63,632 nt of DNA. It comes from Bacteroidota bacterium. GTDB taxonomy: Bacteria > Bacteroidota > Ignavibacteria > Ignavibacteriales > Ignavibacteriaceae. The stretch's first letter is position 1. Each line of letters opens with the position of its first letter. Position numbers and translations under genes: made by a program. This document shows positions 19,844 through 28,632 of the stretch, in pieces. The notes beneath the pieces were generated by a model, which ran no database searches, had not been told where the DNA came from, and was given only the letters and a program-made list of their open reading frames with translations. The stretch is taken from the NCBI GenBank assembly GCA_022564295.1, contig JADFLR010000024.1, positions 1 through 63,632 on the forward strand, written 5' to 3'.

Positions 19844-20554
19844 TTATACTGTGAAAATAAATTTTGAAGAGTAAAACAAAATGACAGACAAACAAAAGTA
19901 GAAAACAAAAGAGTAAATGATACTATAAAGCAGTGAATCGGTTTGAACTTTAAATGCTTTTAAAGTTAGAATAGCAGACCAAAAAATAAGCAGGATTTCA
20001 GCCGCAGCAAATATGTAAGCTGTAATTCCTTTGATAGCAAAAGGAGTTGGATTGATTGAAAAAAGATATTCACCAAAGACAACTAATTCTATAATAAAAA
20101 GAAAAATTATCCCAAATACATTTGGCAGCAAAGAGTACGTTAATAAAGCAAAATTATCCCGAAACCTTGTAGTGATCTGCAATAATTTATTTATAAAAGT
20201 AAAACAGAAAGAAAATAAAATTAAGTAGACAACTAATATTCCAAATATAATTAGATAACTTAAATACAGACTTGTAGTAGGATTGTAAGAGCCGAGGCTA
20301 ATAAGTGAAATAAACCTGGTATTTACCAACAATTTTACGGCAATAAAAATCAGCAGGAAACTTATAAAATTTTTATGCTCCGAAAATACAATTAGCTCCA
20401 GCGCTTTTTTAGGACTTTCGATCAGTAAACCTATAATATTCCACAAATCGATGTTAAAAACTCTTTCGCGAACAATCGAATTGCAATTTATACATGTGTA
20501 TACATATGGGGGGTTTTCAGTCGAACAATTTGAACAGTTAATTCTATTTTTCAT
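19844..20554 (-). CDS. Zinc-ribbon plus Yip1-like membrane protein
   Basis: 236 residues. An N-terminal zinc ribbon (C-x2-C ... C-x2-C within residues 7-24: CSNCSTENPPYVYTCINC) is followed by five hydrophobic helices of Yip1 character, including the SPKKALELIV segment that commonly opens this domain in bacteria. Function is unknown. Six bases separate it from the aminotransferase downstream. Confidence 0.72.
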   Translation of the reverse strand: MKNRINCSNCSTENPPYVYTCINCNSIVRERVFNIDLWNIIGLLIESPKKALELIVFSEHKNFISFLLIFIAVKLLVNTRFISLISLGSYNPTTSLYLSYLIIFGILVVYLILFSFCFTFINKLLQITTRFRDNFALLTYSLLPNVFGIIFLFIIELVVFGEYLFSINPTPFAIKGITAYIFAAAEILLIFWSAILTLKAFKVQTDSLLYSIIYSFVFYFCLSVILFYSSKFIFTV

Positions 20555-20592
20555 TTAATATAATCTTCTTGTATATATCGTCAAATAAAAAA

Positions 20593-21078
20593 TTAAAAAT
20601 GATAAGTTATTTTTAATCTCGGTGTGTGAATAAGATAATCTTCTTCAACAGAAAAATCAAAAAGTTGTGCGCCAACAAATGCATCAACTAAATTAAGCAA
20701 GTAAGTTATAGCAATGTAAATAGTAAACTGATCTCTTTGATCACGATAAAAATCTCTTTTCAGCTTATCATTAATGTTTCCTGTTAGAATAAAATTATCT
20801 CTGTAAGTTTTATAATTATCGTTATTAAGGATCCATTGCGAACCAAACCAAACCAATAACCCCCAGATCGCAGGAATGTGCCAATAGTTTTCGGTATAGA
20901 ACTGTCCCCACCCGGGAAGTATAGCACTTCTGCCGACTGCACCCCATGATGATTTTTGCATTTGAAAAGTTTGTTCGCCGGATGAAATGGACGTATCACT
21001 AACAACTTCCTGCTGTGCTGTAAGTGAGGTTTTAAGTAAAAAAATAATAACTACAGATTTAATTATAATTTTTATCAA
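20593..21078 (-). CDS. DUF5683-like secreted/envelope protein
   Basis: The core SSWGAVGRSAILPGWGQFYTENYW and the YLLNLVDAFVGAQLFDF block identify the DUF5683 family, common in Bacteroidota next to parB. A signal-like helix (IIIKSVVIIFLLKTSLTAQ) precedes it. The frame is open back to a TTG at 21108, which would overlap parB by 50 bases. The TTG at 21078 leaves a more sensible signal peptide and a 20-base overlap, so I prefer it. The protein ends in an aromatic residue (ITYHF), as outer-membrane strands often do. Confidence 0.75.
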   Translation of the reverse strand: MIKIIIKSVVIIFLLKTSLTAQQEVVSDTSISSGEQTFQMQKSSWGAVGRSAILPGWGQFYTENYWHIPAIWGLLVWFGSQWILNNDNYKTYRDNFILTGNINDKLKRDFYRDQRDQFTIYIAITYLLNLVDAFVGAQLFDFSVEEDYLIHTPRLKITYHF

Positions 21079-22006
21079 TGATCTCAAACAATTCAAATAA
21101 CCTCTCAAGTTCGGTTGATGAATAATACTCGATTACAATTTCTCCGCTGCCGTTCTTTCGTTGTTTGCACGAAACCTTTGTACCAAATATCTTTCTTAAT
21201 TTGTCTTCAACATCATTCAAATTTGCCGAAGCAGTTTTAGGAGAGATTGTAAAGGATTTTTTACCGGTTTTGGTTTTAGCAGTTACATAAAATTCCTTAA
21301 CTAGCTGTTCTACTATTCTAACCGATAAATTTTTATCTAATATCTTTTTAAGAATGCTAAGCTGTGCGGTATTATTCGGCAGATTTATTAGTGCTCTCGC
21401 ATGTCCAGCAGTAATAGTACCAGAAACTAAACTTCGCTGAATTTTTTCAGGCAGTTTTAGTAACCTAATTGAATTAGCGATTGTGGTTCTTTTCTTTCCA
21501 ACTTTCTCCGCAATTTGTTCCTGTGTAAGATAACATTCATCCATTAATCTTTTAAATGCGGTTCCAATTTCAATAGGATTAAGATCCTCGCGCTGAATAT
21601 TTTCTATTAGTGCTAATGCTAACATTAATTCGTCAGAATCAATCTGGATTATGTAAGCAGGAATTTCTTTGTATCCAATTTCGCGGAAGGCATTTAATCT
21701 TCTTTCACCGGAGATCAACTGGTATTTATGATCGGGAGTTCGCCTCACGGTAATTGGTTGGATCAATCCGTTGGAAAGAATTGATTTTTTCAATTCTTCC
21801 ATCGCTTCAGCATTAAAATCGGTTCTTGGCTGATAAGGATTGCGTGAAATAAAATCAACGGATATTTTTGCTAGAATATCCACCTGTTTGCCGTCATCAT
21901 CTCTAAGATTTTTAAAATCCTTTTCCACATCACTATTCTTTACATAGTTTTGTGGTTGGATGAGAGCATCAAGTCCTCTTCCTAATCCGTGTTTTATTTT
22001 ACTCAT
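21059..22006 (-). CDS. parB: Chromosome partitioning protein ParB
   Basis: 315 residues. An N-terminal LGRGLDALI motif (the ParA-contact peptide), the ParB/Srx core with RNPYQPR and the CTP-binding GERRLNAF, IENIQREDLNPIE, and the helix-turn-helix LTQEQIAEKVGKKRTTIANSIRLL. A C-terminal dimerisation helix follows. It starts two bases after the parA stop. No full parS site was seen in the window. Confidence 0.96.
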   Translation of the reverse strand: MSKIKHGLGRGLDALIQPQNYVKNSDVEKDFKNLRDDDGKQVDILAKISVDFISRNPYQPRTDFNAEAMEELKKSILSNGLIQPITVRRTPDHKYQLISGERRLNAFREIGYKEIPAYIIQIDSDELMLALALIENIQREDLNPIEIGTAFKRLMDECYLTQEQIAEKVGKKRTTIANSIRLLKLPEKIQRSLVSGTITAGHARALINLPNNTAQLSILKKILDKNLSVRIVEQLVKEFYVTAKTKTGKKSFTISPKTASANLNDVEDKLRKIFGTKVSCKQRKNGSGEIVIEYYSSTELERLFELFEIIDKNYN

Positions 22007-22008
22007 AG

Positions 22009-22785
22009 TTAATTTGTTTTAATCTCTTTAGAATTACGCTCTAATAATTCACTAGTAAGAGCCATATAATTTTTAGCTCCCGTTGAAATTGCATCGTAAT
22101 GAATAATCGGTTTTCCGTAACTCGGCGATTCTGAAATTCGTACGTTTCTGTGAATGACTGTTTTATATACTTTATCACCAAAATATTTTCTTACCTCTTC
22201 AGCTACTTGGTGAGAAAGGTTTAACCGGGTATCGAACATCGTAAGCAACACACCCTCAATGGCTAATCTCGCATTGTAATGCTTCTTAACTATATTAATA
22301 GTATTAAGTAACTGCCCTAATCCTTCGAGCGCAAAATATTCACATTGCACAGGAATTAAAACTGAATCGGATGCTGTAAGTGCGTTTAATGTTAGCAGAC
22401 CCAACGAAGGCGGGCAATCAATAATTATATAATCATATTTACCAGTAACATTTTGCAAAGCATTGTGCAGCAACTTTTCCCGTCCTTCAATATCAACCAT
22501 TTCAATCTCTGCTCCCACTAAATTTATGTTAGACGGAAGAATATCAAGAAATGGCATATATGAATCAATAATTATATCATTAATATCTTCATTTCCAATC
22601 AGTACTTCATAAACAGAAGGATTGTAATTTGTAATGCTCAAACCTGATGATGAGTTTGCCTGCGGATCAATATCTAAGAGTAGAGTTTTCTTTTCGGCAG
22701 CAGCAATTAGTGAGGATACATTTATTGCGGTTGTTGTTTTACCGACTCCCCCTTTCTGATTTGCTATGGAAATTATTTTTGTCAT
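22009..22785 (-). CDS. parA: Chromosome partitioning ATPase ParA/Soj
   Basis: 258-residue deviant Walker ATPase: [13 protein letters not shown] at residue 10, the Walker A' Asp in [14 protein letters not shown], and Walker B-like [15 protein letters not shown]. It has the short Soj form without an N-terminal DNA-binding extension. It leads the parA-parB-DUF5683 unit. Confidence 0.96.
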   Translation of the reverse strand: MTKIISIANQKGGVGKTTTAINVSSLIAAAEKKTLLLDIDPQANSSSGLSITNYNPSVYEVLIGNEDINDIIIDSYMPFLDILPSNINLVGAEIEMVDIEGREKLLHNALQNVTGKYDYIIIDCPPSLGLLTLNALTASDSVLIPVQCEYFALEGLGQLLNTINIVKKHYNARLAIEGVLLTMFDTRLNLSHQVAEEVRKYFGDKVYKTVIHRNVRISESPSYGKPIIHYDAISTGAKNYMALTSELLERNSKEIKTN

Positions 22786-22965
22786 TAAGTTGTATTAATA
22801 TAAACTTTTCTAGAAGAATTCTTAAAAATGGATTTTTAAAATAGCACTTCAAACTTTATTTTCATAGGTATTTGACATCTCTGGCACAATAGTTTAACTA
22901 AAGGTTACTTATATTCAAAAAATTTTTATGTATGAGTAATTTTTTTTTATTTCATCAAACTTAGC

Positions 22966-23014
22966 AACTCAACTCCCTTTTCTCTGAAAGAAAAGGGGGT
23001 TAGGGAGTTGAGTT
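22966..23014. repeat. Nested hairpin upstream of parA
   Basis: Outer 12-base arms AACTCAACTCCC / GGGAGTTGAGTT are perfect, and an inner hairpin CCCTTTTCT-CTGAA-AGAAAAGGG is also perfect. It is the only structure in the 315-base gap 22786-23100 between parA and the UPF0173 gene. It may be a terminator for the upstream run or a small dispersed repeat; it lacks a T-run directly after the stem. Confidence 0.5.
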
Positions 23015-23100
23015 AATCTCATAACTTAGCGATAATTATTAATGGTAATCCATATTTTTTTTTAAATTCATATATTAATAATTTATTTTTGATAGAAGCA

Positions 23101-23778
23101 CTACAATTCTATCTCTTCACCGTATTCCATTACAATGCAATTAATACCATTTGTCTCTGCCTTTGTTTTAAATTCATTTGGGTCAACTTTAATAACAGGA
23201 AAAGTGTTGTAGTGCATTGGAATTGCAATTTTGGGAGCAGTAAATTCAACAGCTTTTACTGCATCGGTTATTCCCATTGTAAAGTTATCTCCAATAGGCA
23301 GCAGCATATAATCTATTGGAGTCATCTCACCTATAAGTTTCATATCATAAAACAAGCCTGTATCTCCCGTGTGATAGATATTTTTACCATCAATACTAAC
23401 TATAACTCCTGCCGGTTCACCTGCATAAGAGTTATCCGGTGTCATCGAACCGTGATGTGCAATTGTAAACTTAACTCTTCCAAATTCAAAATCGTATCCT
23501 CCGCCAATGTGCATATTATGTGCCTCAAATCCTTTTGCTTTACAATACTCGGCAAGTTCATTAACACATATAAATAAAGGGCTACATCTTTTTGCTATTG
23601 AAAAAGAGTCGCCGATATGATCGTCATGTGCATGGGTTAATATAATGTATTCTGCATCGACATCTTCGGCTTTAACAGGTGAAGTTGGATTGCCATCTAA
23701 GAATGGATCAATCAGAATTTTTATGCCGCTGTTTGCCGTTAACTGAAAGGATGAGTGCGAAAAATATTTTAGTTTCAT
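23101..23778 (-). CDS. UPF0173-type metallo-beta-lactamase-fold hydrolase
   Basis: 225 residues. The MBL metal motif is THAHDDHIGD, with further ligands in AHHGSM, HTGDTG and the C-terminal IPMHYNTFP, matching the UPF0173 metal-dependent hydrolase family (UlaG-like). Substrate unknown. It is the last gene of the minus-strand run starting at the PASTA gene. Confidence 0.87.
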   Translation of the reverse strand: MKLKYFSHSSFQLTANSGIKILIDPFLDGNPTSPVKAEDVDAEYIILTHAHDDHIGDSFSIAKRCSPLFICVNELAEYCKAKGFEAHNMHIGGGYDFEFGRVKFTIAHHGSMTPDNSYAGEPAGVIVSIDGKNIYHTGDTGLFYDMKLIGEMTPIDYMLLPIGDNFTMGITDAVKAVEFTAPKIAIPMHYNTFPVIKVDPNEFKTKAETNGINCIVMEYGEEIEL

Positions 23779-23793
23779 GATAGTCTCCCTTAT

Positions 23794-24255
23794 TTAATTT
23801 AACAATTTGCTAAAGTCTTTTAAAGATTTACTGTGAAGAAATTTCATTAATTCAAGTTCTAATTTATTCTCAAGTGTTTTTCTTTTCTCTTCAATCTTAG
23901 TTAATACTAAAAGACTGACTTTGACGTGCTCTTCAGAAATTAAAGACGAAATATTTTCTTTAAATACATCTAGGTCGCGAACTAAACCTGAAGAATCCTG
24001 AAGGTTTTCTATTATACTATAAAATCTTAAAAATATTTTTCTATCGAAGCAAATAATAAATAATTCCATATTATAACGCACTCTTCTCAATGCAATTCTT
24101 ATATCGTGTAGATTCTCAACATTTCTTTCATTAAAGTAATCATCTATTTTATTTATAAGATGATCTAAACGCGTCTTCAAGATAATTTTTGAAGCATTGC
24201 AAAAGCTTTGCCTCTTTTTGATTCCATCAATTTCCCACTTCTTTGTTTTGCTCAT
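23794..24255 (-). CDS. Short CHAD-domain protein
   Basis: 153 residues with the CHAD hallmark helix VENLHDIRIALRRVRYNMELF near residue 43. This His/Arg-rich surface binds polyphosphate in studied members. Only about half of a standard CHAD domain (normally more than 200 residues) is present, so it must dimerise to complete the fold or is a reduced version. Six bases separate it from the glycosyltransferase gene; a Ppx gene lies 5.5 kb away. Confidence 0.75.
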   Translation of the reverse strand: MSKTKKWEIDGIKKRQSFCNASKIILKTRLDHLINKIDDYFNERNVENLHDIRIALRRVRYNMELFIICFDRKIFLRFYSIIENLQDSSGLVRDLDVFKENISSLISEEHVKVSLLVLTKIEEKRKTLENKLELELMKFLHSKSLKDFSKLLN

Positions 24256-24261
24256 ACAACC

Positions 24262-24930
24262 CTAATTAAATAATACTTTTATAAAATTGAAAGTAGTTTT
24301 AAAGGGACTCATTTTACTTTCTTCATTTCCGTAGATGGTAGAGATGTCTGTAAACCCAATTTTGTAACCTTTACGGGATGCTTTAATTATTATCTCGCTT
24401 TCAGCATCGTAACCATTTTTAACTGTTTTAATATTTTTTATTACTTCAGCTCTGTAAGCTCTAAAGCCGCACTGGCTATCAATTATTTTTTTTCCGGTTT
24501 TCAAGCTCAGTAAAAATGAAGTGATTTTATTACTCATCCTTCTGTGCAAAGGCATATTAACTAAATTATTTAATCTATTACCGATAACTATATCATAATT
24601 ATTCAGTTCATAAATGAGTAACGGAATTTCATCTGGCTTGTGCTGCAAATCTGCATCAATTGTAATTAATTGAGTATAACCTTTCTTAACTCCTTCGTTT
24701 AACCCTTCTCGCAATGCAAAACCTTTTCCACTGTTTACTTTAAATTTAAGTAAAGTTATATTCATATTTCCAGGAATTTTTGAAGAGGAATCATCCGTCG
24801 AACCATCATCAACCGCAATAACACAATCAACATACTGCAGAGTATTGTTTATAATTTGATTAATCGTTCTGCTTTCATTAAAAAACGGAATAACAGCAGC
24901 AATATTATTTTTGTTTTCTAAGTTGTTCAA
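24262..24930 (-). CDS. Family 2 glycosyltransferase, polyprenyl-phosphate mannosyl/glucosyl-transferase type
   Basis: 222 residues, catalytic domain only: IAAVIPFFNESRTI, CVIAVDDGSTDDSS, GKGFALREGL and the DxD in TIDADLQHKPDEI. The short soluble form and D-A-D-L-Q-H motif fit dolichyl/undecaprenyl-phosphate sugar synthases. The start overlaps the cdaA end by 26 bases, so it belongs to that operon. The sugar is unknown. Confidence 0.85.
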   Translation of the reverse strand: MNNLENKNNIAAVIPFFNESRTINQIINNTLQYVDCVIAVDDGSTDDSSSKIPGNMNITLLKFKVNSGKGFALREGLNEGVKKGYTQLITIDADLQHKPDEIPLLIYELNNYDIVIGNRLNNLVNMPLHRRMSNKITSFLLSLKTGKKIIDSQCGFRAYRAEVIKNIKTVKNGYDAESEIIIKASRKGYKIGFTDISTIYGNEESKMSPFKTTFNFIKVLFN

Positions 24931-25723
24931 TTATTGCCTTCCATCCTTTTAAAGGTGGAGTTTTAAATGCCGATTCAATTTTGTTTTTCAACGTATCTTT
25001 AGATAAGCCATGAGAAAGCTCACCGTTTTCCGCAATAGAAATACCACCTGTTTCTTCCGATACGATAATACTTATTACATCTGCCTGTTCGCTTATGCCT
25101 AAACCCGCCCGGTGTCTCATTCCCAACGATTCACCATCGACCTTTGTTGTATTAGATAACGGAAGCGTTGCACGAGCAGCTTCAATCACATTGTTTTTAA
25201 CTATTACTGCTCCGTCATGCAAGGGCGAACGAGGATAAAAAATTGAAGTTAAAAGTTCTTTGCTCAATCGTGCATTCAAAATCTCACCTGTTTCTGTGTA
25301 TCCCCGTATTCCCGTTGAACGTACGAGAACTATCAATGCTCCGTGCTGCTGCTGAGAAAGTTCGAAGGCAGTATCGGCAATTATTTGTGCTTCTTCCGGT
25401 TCTTCTGCTTTTGTAAATATCCTGAACATCGGGTTACGTGCAATCATAACCAGAAGTCGTCTTATTTCCGGCTGAAATAAAATTACAAACGCAATTACCC
25501 AAATATCTGTTAACAAACGAAGCAGCCAGCTTAATGCTTTTAAATTAATTGCTTGGGCAACAAATGAGATCATAAGAATTATCATCAAACCAATAAATAC
25601 CTGTGCTGCAATTGTGCCGCGCAGCAAAGTATATAATTTATAGACGATGAAGGCTACAATAACTATATCAACTATATCGCTTAACGTAATTGTTAAAAAA
25701 CCTATTTTGAAAAGTTCAATCAT
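24905..25723 (-). CDS. cdaA: Diadenylate cyclase CdaA
   Basis: Makes the second messenger c-di-AMP from two ATP. Three N-terminal membrane helices (about 10-95) precede a DAC domain containing SPLHDGAVIV (the DGA motif) and MRHRAGLGISE (the RHR motif), then the VSEETGGISIAENG loop. At 272 residues it is a normal CdaA. Four-base overlap with folP upstream is a conserved arrangement in this lineage as far as I recall. It ties a cell-wall/osmotic signal to this operon. Confidence 0.94.
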   Translation of the reverse strand: MIELFKIGFLTITLSDIVDIVIVAFIVYKLYTLLRGTIAAQVFIGLMIILMISFVAQAINLKALSWLLRLLTDIWVIAFVILFQPEIRRLLVMIARNPMFRIFTKAEEPEEAQIIADTAFELSQQQHGALIVLVRSTGIRGYTETGEILNARLSKELLTSIFYPRSPLHDGAVIVKNNVIEAARATLPLSNTTKVDGESLGMRHRAGLGISEQADVISIIVSEETGGISIAENGELSHGLSKDTLKNKIESAFKTPPLKGWKAIIEQLRKQK

Positions 25724-26889
25724 TCAAAGGTAATATTGTTAGTTTTATTAAATAACTCTCTTAACATCACACCATTTTTGATGTTATGAGTTCTTATTAT
25801 TCTTGCGCCTTTGTAAATTGATAGAGCTTCCATGATGGAAGTCGGAGTATCCCGCTCATCTACCTCTAAGTTAAGAGATTTGCCGATAAACGATTTTCTC
25901 GAAACTCCTATAGTAATTGGATGGGCAAGAGATTTAAAATCATCAAGTCGGTTTAGCAAATTAAAATTATCTGCTGTTGTTTTACCAAACCCAATTCCTG
26001 GATCGATAAAAATACTGTTTATTCCTGCTGCTTCGGCTTTTTTAACTTGTTTGTATAAATAATCATAAACTTCTTCAACAACATTTCCATAAATCGGAGC
26101 GTTTTGCATAGTTTGTGGTGTTCCTTTAATATGCATAATAATATAAGCTGCATTGTGTTTTGCAACCGTTTCCATTATTTCCGGTTCAAAAGTTCCACCG
26201 CTAATATCGTTAATAATTTTTGCCCCATACTTCAGCGCTTTATCTGCAACATCACGCTTAGTTGTATCAACCGAAATTATGGTACCGGGTCTGTCATCCA
26301 ATATTTTTTTTAGAACAGGAATTATCCTTTCAATTTCAAATTTTGTATCGATTCTCTCAGCACCGGGTCTGCTTGATTCACCTCCTATATCAATTATATC
26401 AGCACCTTCATCAAGCATTATGAATGCATGTTCTACTGCTTTATTTCTATCGTAATATTTTCCACCATCGGAAAATGAATCGGGTGTAATGTTAAGGATT
26501 CCCATAATATAAACTTTGTTAAATTCAAACAACTTATCGCCTATACTATAATTAGTTAGATCATAGCTTTCAAAGAAATTTATAGTATTAAAAAGTTTAA
26601 GCGATAATCTGCCCGAAGTACTATCAGAAATTCTTCCTGCAATAATTTTAAATTTTCTTATCGAACCAACAAGAAATAAGCTTATCAAATCATCTGAATT
26701 TTGAAATTGATATACTTTCTCTCCCTTTTCTGAAATTTTGTTAAACACATATTCGGCTTCTCTTATTTCTAATCCTCTCAACTCAAGCCCAAAAAGACCG
26801 TAAGAGTATTTGCCCTTAGAAATAGCATATTTATCGCAATAATATCTGAAAATATTTCCGGGCGATAAATTAATTACTTGTGCTATCAT
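25720..26889 (-). CDS. folP: Dihydropteroate synthase with N-terminal extension
   Basis: Joins pABA to dihydropterin pyrophosphate in folate synthesis. The catalytic barrel starts at about residue 120 with YIMGILNITPDSFSDGGKY, then DIIDIGGESSRPGA, SVDTTKRDVADKAL, INDISGG, and IDPGIGFGKT. The extra N-terminal 120 residues are of unknown role. Its ATG overlaps the stop of the 33-codon ORF upstream (ATGA), so translation is coupled. Confidence 0.94.
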   Translation of the reverse strand: MIAQVINLSPGNIFRYYCDKYAISKGKYSYGLFGLELRGLEIREAEYVFNKISEKGEKVYQFQNSDDLISLFLVGSIRKFKIIAGRISDSTSGRLSLKLFNTINFFESYDLTNYSIGDKLFEFNKVYIMGILNITPDSFSDGGKYYDRNKAVEHAFIMLDEGADIIDIGGESSRPGAERIDTKFEIERIIPVLKKILDDRPGTIISVDTTKRDVADKALKYGAKIINDISGGTFEPEIMETVAKHNAAYIIMHIKGTPQTMQNAPIYGNVVEEVYDYLYKQVKKAEAAGINSIFIDPGIGFGKTTADNFNLLNRLDDFKSLAHPITIGVSRKSFIGKSLNLEVDERDTPTSIMEALSIYKGARIIRTHNIKNGVMLRELFNKTNNITFE

Positions 26890-26987
26890 CGTTTTCCACC
26901 TAAGATAGAATGCAAAAATGACGACAGAGAGCCGCCATCGTACGTTGATTTCGAAGAAAATAAATTGAATTTTAAAACTTCACTCAT
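26886..26987 (-). CDS. Tiny 33-codon ORF coupled between rpe and folP
   Basis: Encodes a 33-residue peptide beginning MSEVLKFNLFSSKSTYD and ending SILGGKR. Its ATG overlaps the rpe stop as ATGA, and its own stop overlaps the folP ATG as ATGA, exactly filling the space between two core genes with translational coupling on both sides. That geometry is the main evidence. The sequence is amphipathic, Ser/Gly-rich and unlike anything I recognise. It could be a functional micropeptide or a translation bridge. Confidence 0.6.
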   Translation of the reverse strand: MSEVLKFNLFSSKSTYDGGSLSSFLHSILGGKR

Positions 26988-27640
26988 TGAGTTATAACTT
27001 TTTTTATTTCCATAGTTGCGGCGGAAATATTATCTGCTTTGAATATTGATGAACCGGCTACAAACACTTCTGCTCCAGCTTCGAAAGCGGTTTTTGCAGT
27101 TTCAACATTCACTCCTCCGTCAATTTCAATCAGAAAGTTTGCGTTCACGTTGTTACGAAGAGTTACTGCTTCCTTAATTCGTCTTAGTGAATTTGGAATG
27201 AACTTCTGTCCCCCAAAACCCGGATTGACTGTCATTATCAATAACAGGTCAATATACTCTGCAACATCAAAAATTGAGCTTACAGGAGTAGCAGGATTAA
27301 TTACCACTCCGGCTTTAGCACCGAATTCTTTAATTCTGTTAATTGTTCTGTTCAGATGAACAACTTCTTCAACGTGAACAGAAATACAACTTGCACCGGC
27401 TTCTATAAAATCTTCCAAATATTTATCGGGGTTTTCAATCATCAAGTGTACATCAATAGGAAGTTTAGTCACTATGTGGGCTGCTTTAACTATTGAAGGA
27501 CCAAAAGTTATATTAGGAACAAAATGTCCATCCATAATATCGCAATGTATCCAATCAGCTCCGCCTATTTCAACCATTCTTATTTGTTGAGCAAGATTAG
27601 TAAAATCTGCTGATAATATTGAAGGTGCAAGTATTGCCAT
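26984..27640 (-). CDS. rpe: Ribulose-phosphate 3-epimerase
   Basis: Interconverts ribulose-5-P and xylulose-5-P. APSILSADFTNL at the start, WIHCDIMDGHFVPNITFGP, DVHLMIENP, MTVNPGFGGQKF and EIDGGVNVETA are all family blocks with the metal-binding His and Asp residues. 218 residues is standard. Two bases separate it from the PASTA gene; its stop overlaps the 33-codon ORF. Confidence 0.97.
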   Translation of the reverse strand: MAILAPSILSADFTNLAQQIRMVEIGGADWIHCDIMDGHFVPNITFGPSIVKAAHIVTKLPIDVHLMIENPDKYLEDFIEAGASCISVHVEEVVHLNRTINRIKEFGAKAGVVINPATPVSSIFDVAEYIDLLLIMTVNPGFGGQKFIPNSLRRIKEAVTLRNNVNANFLIEIDGGVNVETAKTAFEAGAEVFVAGSSIFKADNISAATMEIKKVITQ

Positions 27641-27642
27641 AT

Positions 27643-28395
27643 TTATTCTTCTCTAATTTCTGATTCTGCAGATTTTGTAACAAACAGATCCACTTTCCCA
27701 CCGGGATTTAATTTATTTCCGCTGCTCGGGTATTGATCGAGAACAGTGTTTGGTAAAAGTGTTTGCGACGTTTGAAAATTAATTTTTCCAATAGATAAAG
27801 AATTATCAGCTAAAATACTCTCAGCTTGTGATAATGATTTTCCTATCAAATCCGGAACAATAATACTACCGCCGCTTCTGCCGGCGCTTACGGAAATATT
27901 AACAGTTTGACCTTTCTTTAAAGTAGTTCCTTCAGCATACTGCTGATCGAAAATCATATCTTTAGGTTTATCGGAAGGAAGCTGGGTGACTCTGCCTAAT
28001 TTTAATCCTATTCGTTCCAACGCAAATTTTGCATCCAGCATTGTCTTTCCAATCAACCGGGGAACACTAACCACGTGTGCTCCACCACTAACAAACAAAT
28101 AAATTTTTCTTCCTACTTTAACCATTTTTCCATCTGTAGGTTTTTGAAGAAATATTATTCCCGCAGGATAACTTTCGCCGTATGTTGTATCAATCACCAA
28201 GGGTTCAAAACCAGAATTCTGTAAAAGTTCAATTGCATCTGTATCTTTCATCCCAACTACATCAGGCACAACTGTTTCCGGGGAATCAACATACCAGGGA
28301 AGGAAAAACTTATCTATTAAAAGATAAAGCACAAAAATAATAGCGAAGAAGTATAATAATCTTCTTACAATACGGCTTTTTAATAATTTTTTCAT
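27643..28395 (-). CDS. Membrane-anchored PASTA-domain protein
   Basis: From ATG 28395 the protein has 250 residues: a basic start, one membrane helix (about 10-30, LLYFFAIIFVLYLLIDKFF), then three PASTA domains (VVPDVVGMKDTDAIELL, VPRLIGKTMLDAKFAL, VPDLIGKSLSQAESIL). PASTA domains bind muropeptides in Ser/Thr kinases and PBPs, but there is no kinase or transpeptidase domain here. The frame runs on to a TTG at 28434 with no support. It heads the run PASTA-rpe-ORF-folP-cdaA-GT2-CHAD-UPF0173. Confidence 0.85.
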   Translation of the reverse strand: MKKLLKSRIVRRLLYFFAIIFVLYLLIDKFFLPWYVDSPETVVPDVVGMKDTDAIELLQNSGFEPLVIDTTYGESYPAGIIFLQKPTDGKMVKVGRKIYLFVSGGAHVVSVPRLIGKTMLDAKFALERIGLKLGRVTQLPSDKPKDMIFDQQYAEGTTLKKGQTVNISVSAGRSGGSIIVPDLIGKSLSQAESILADNSLSIGKINFQTSQTLLPNTVLDQYPSSGNKLNPGGKVDLFVTKSAESEIREE

Positions 28396-28632
28396 CGGTT
28401 CAAATATATCAATAGCACATCTGTTATTCAACAAAGTTAAAATCTAAGATTCCTTAAACACTAAATGTTTTACTGATTTATTTGTGATTTTGAATAAACA
28501 CCCTAATGATATATATTAGTAAAATATTTACAAAAGAAAATAATGTTGCCACTTGTTCAGAGGTTCAAATAATTACTTCCCTTCAATTTAGATAAATTTA
28601 AGTTAACCAATAATAATAATCGAGGATTGTTG

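Noticed and set aside
20784-21005. 73-codon frame inside the DUF5683 gene
   Set aside because: Same strand, different frame, no family features; the DUF5683 frame has the conserved motifs.
22786-23100. parS site or replication origin near parAB
   Set aside because: No TGTTTCACGTGAAACA-like palindrome and no DnaA-box cluster was seen; the hairpin at 22966 does not resemble parS.
23041-23100. Promoter-like AT-rich tract before 23101
   Set aside because: It lies at the 3' end of the UPF0173 gene and shows no paired -33/-7 elements.
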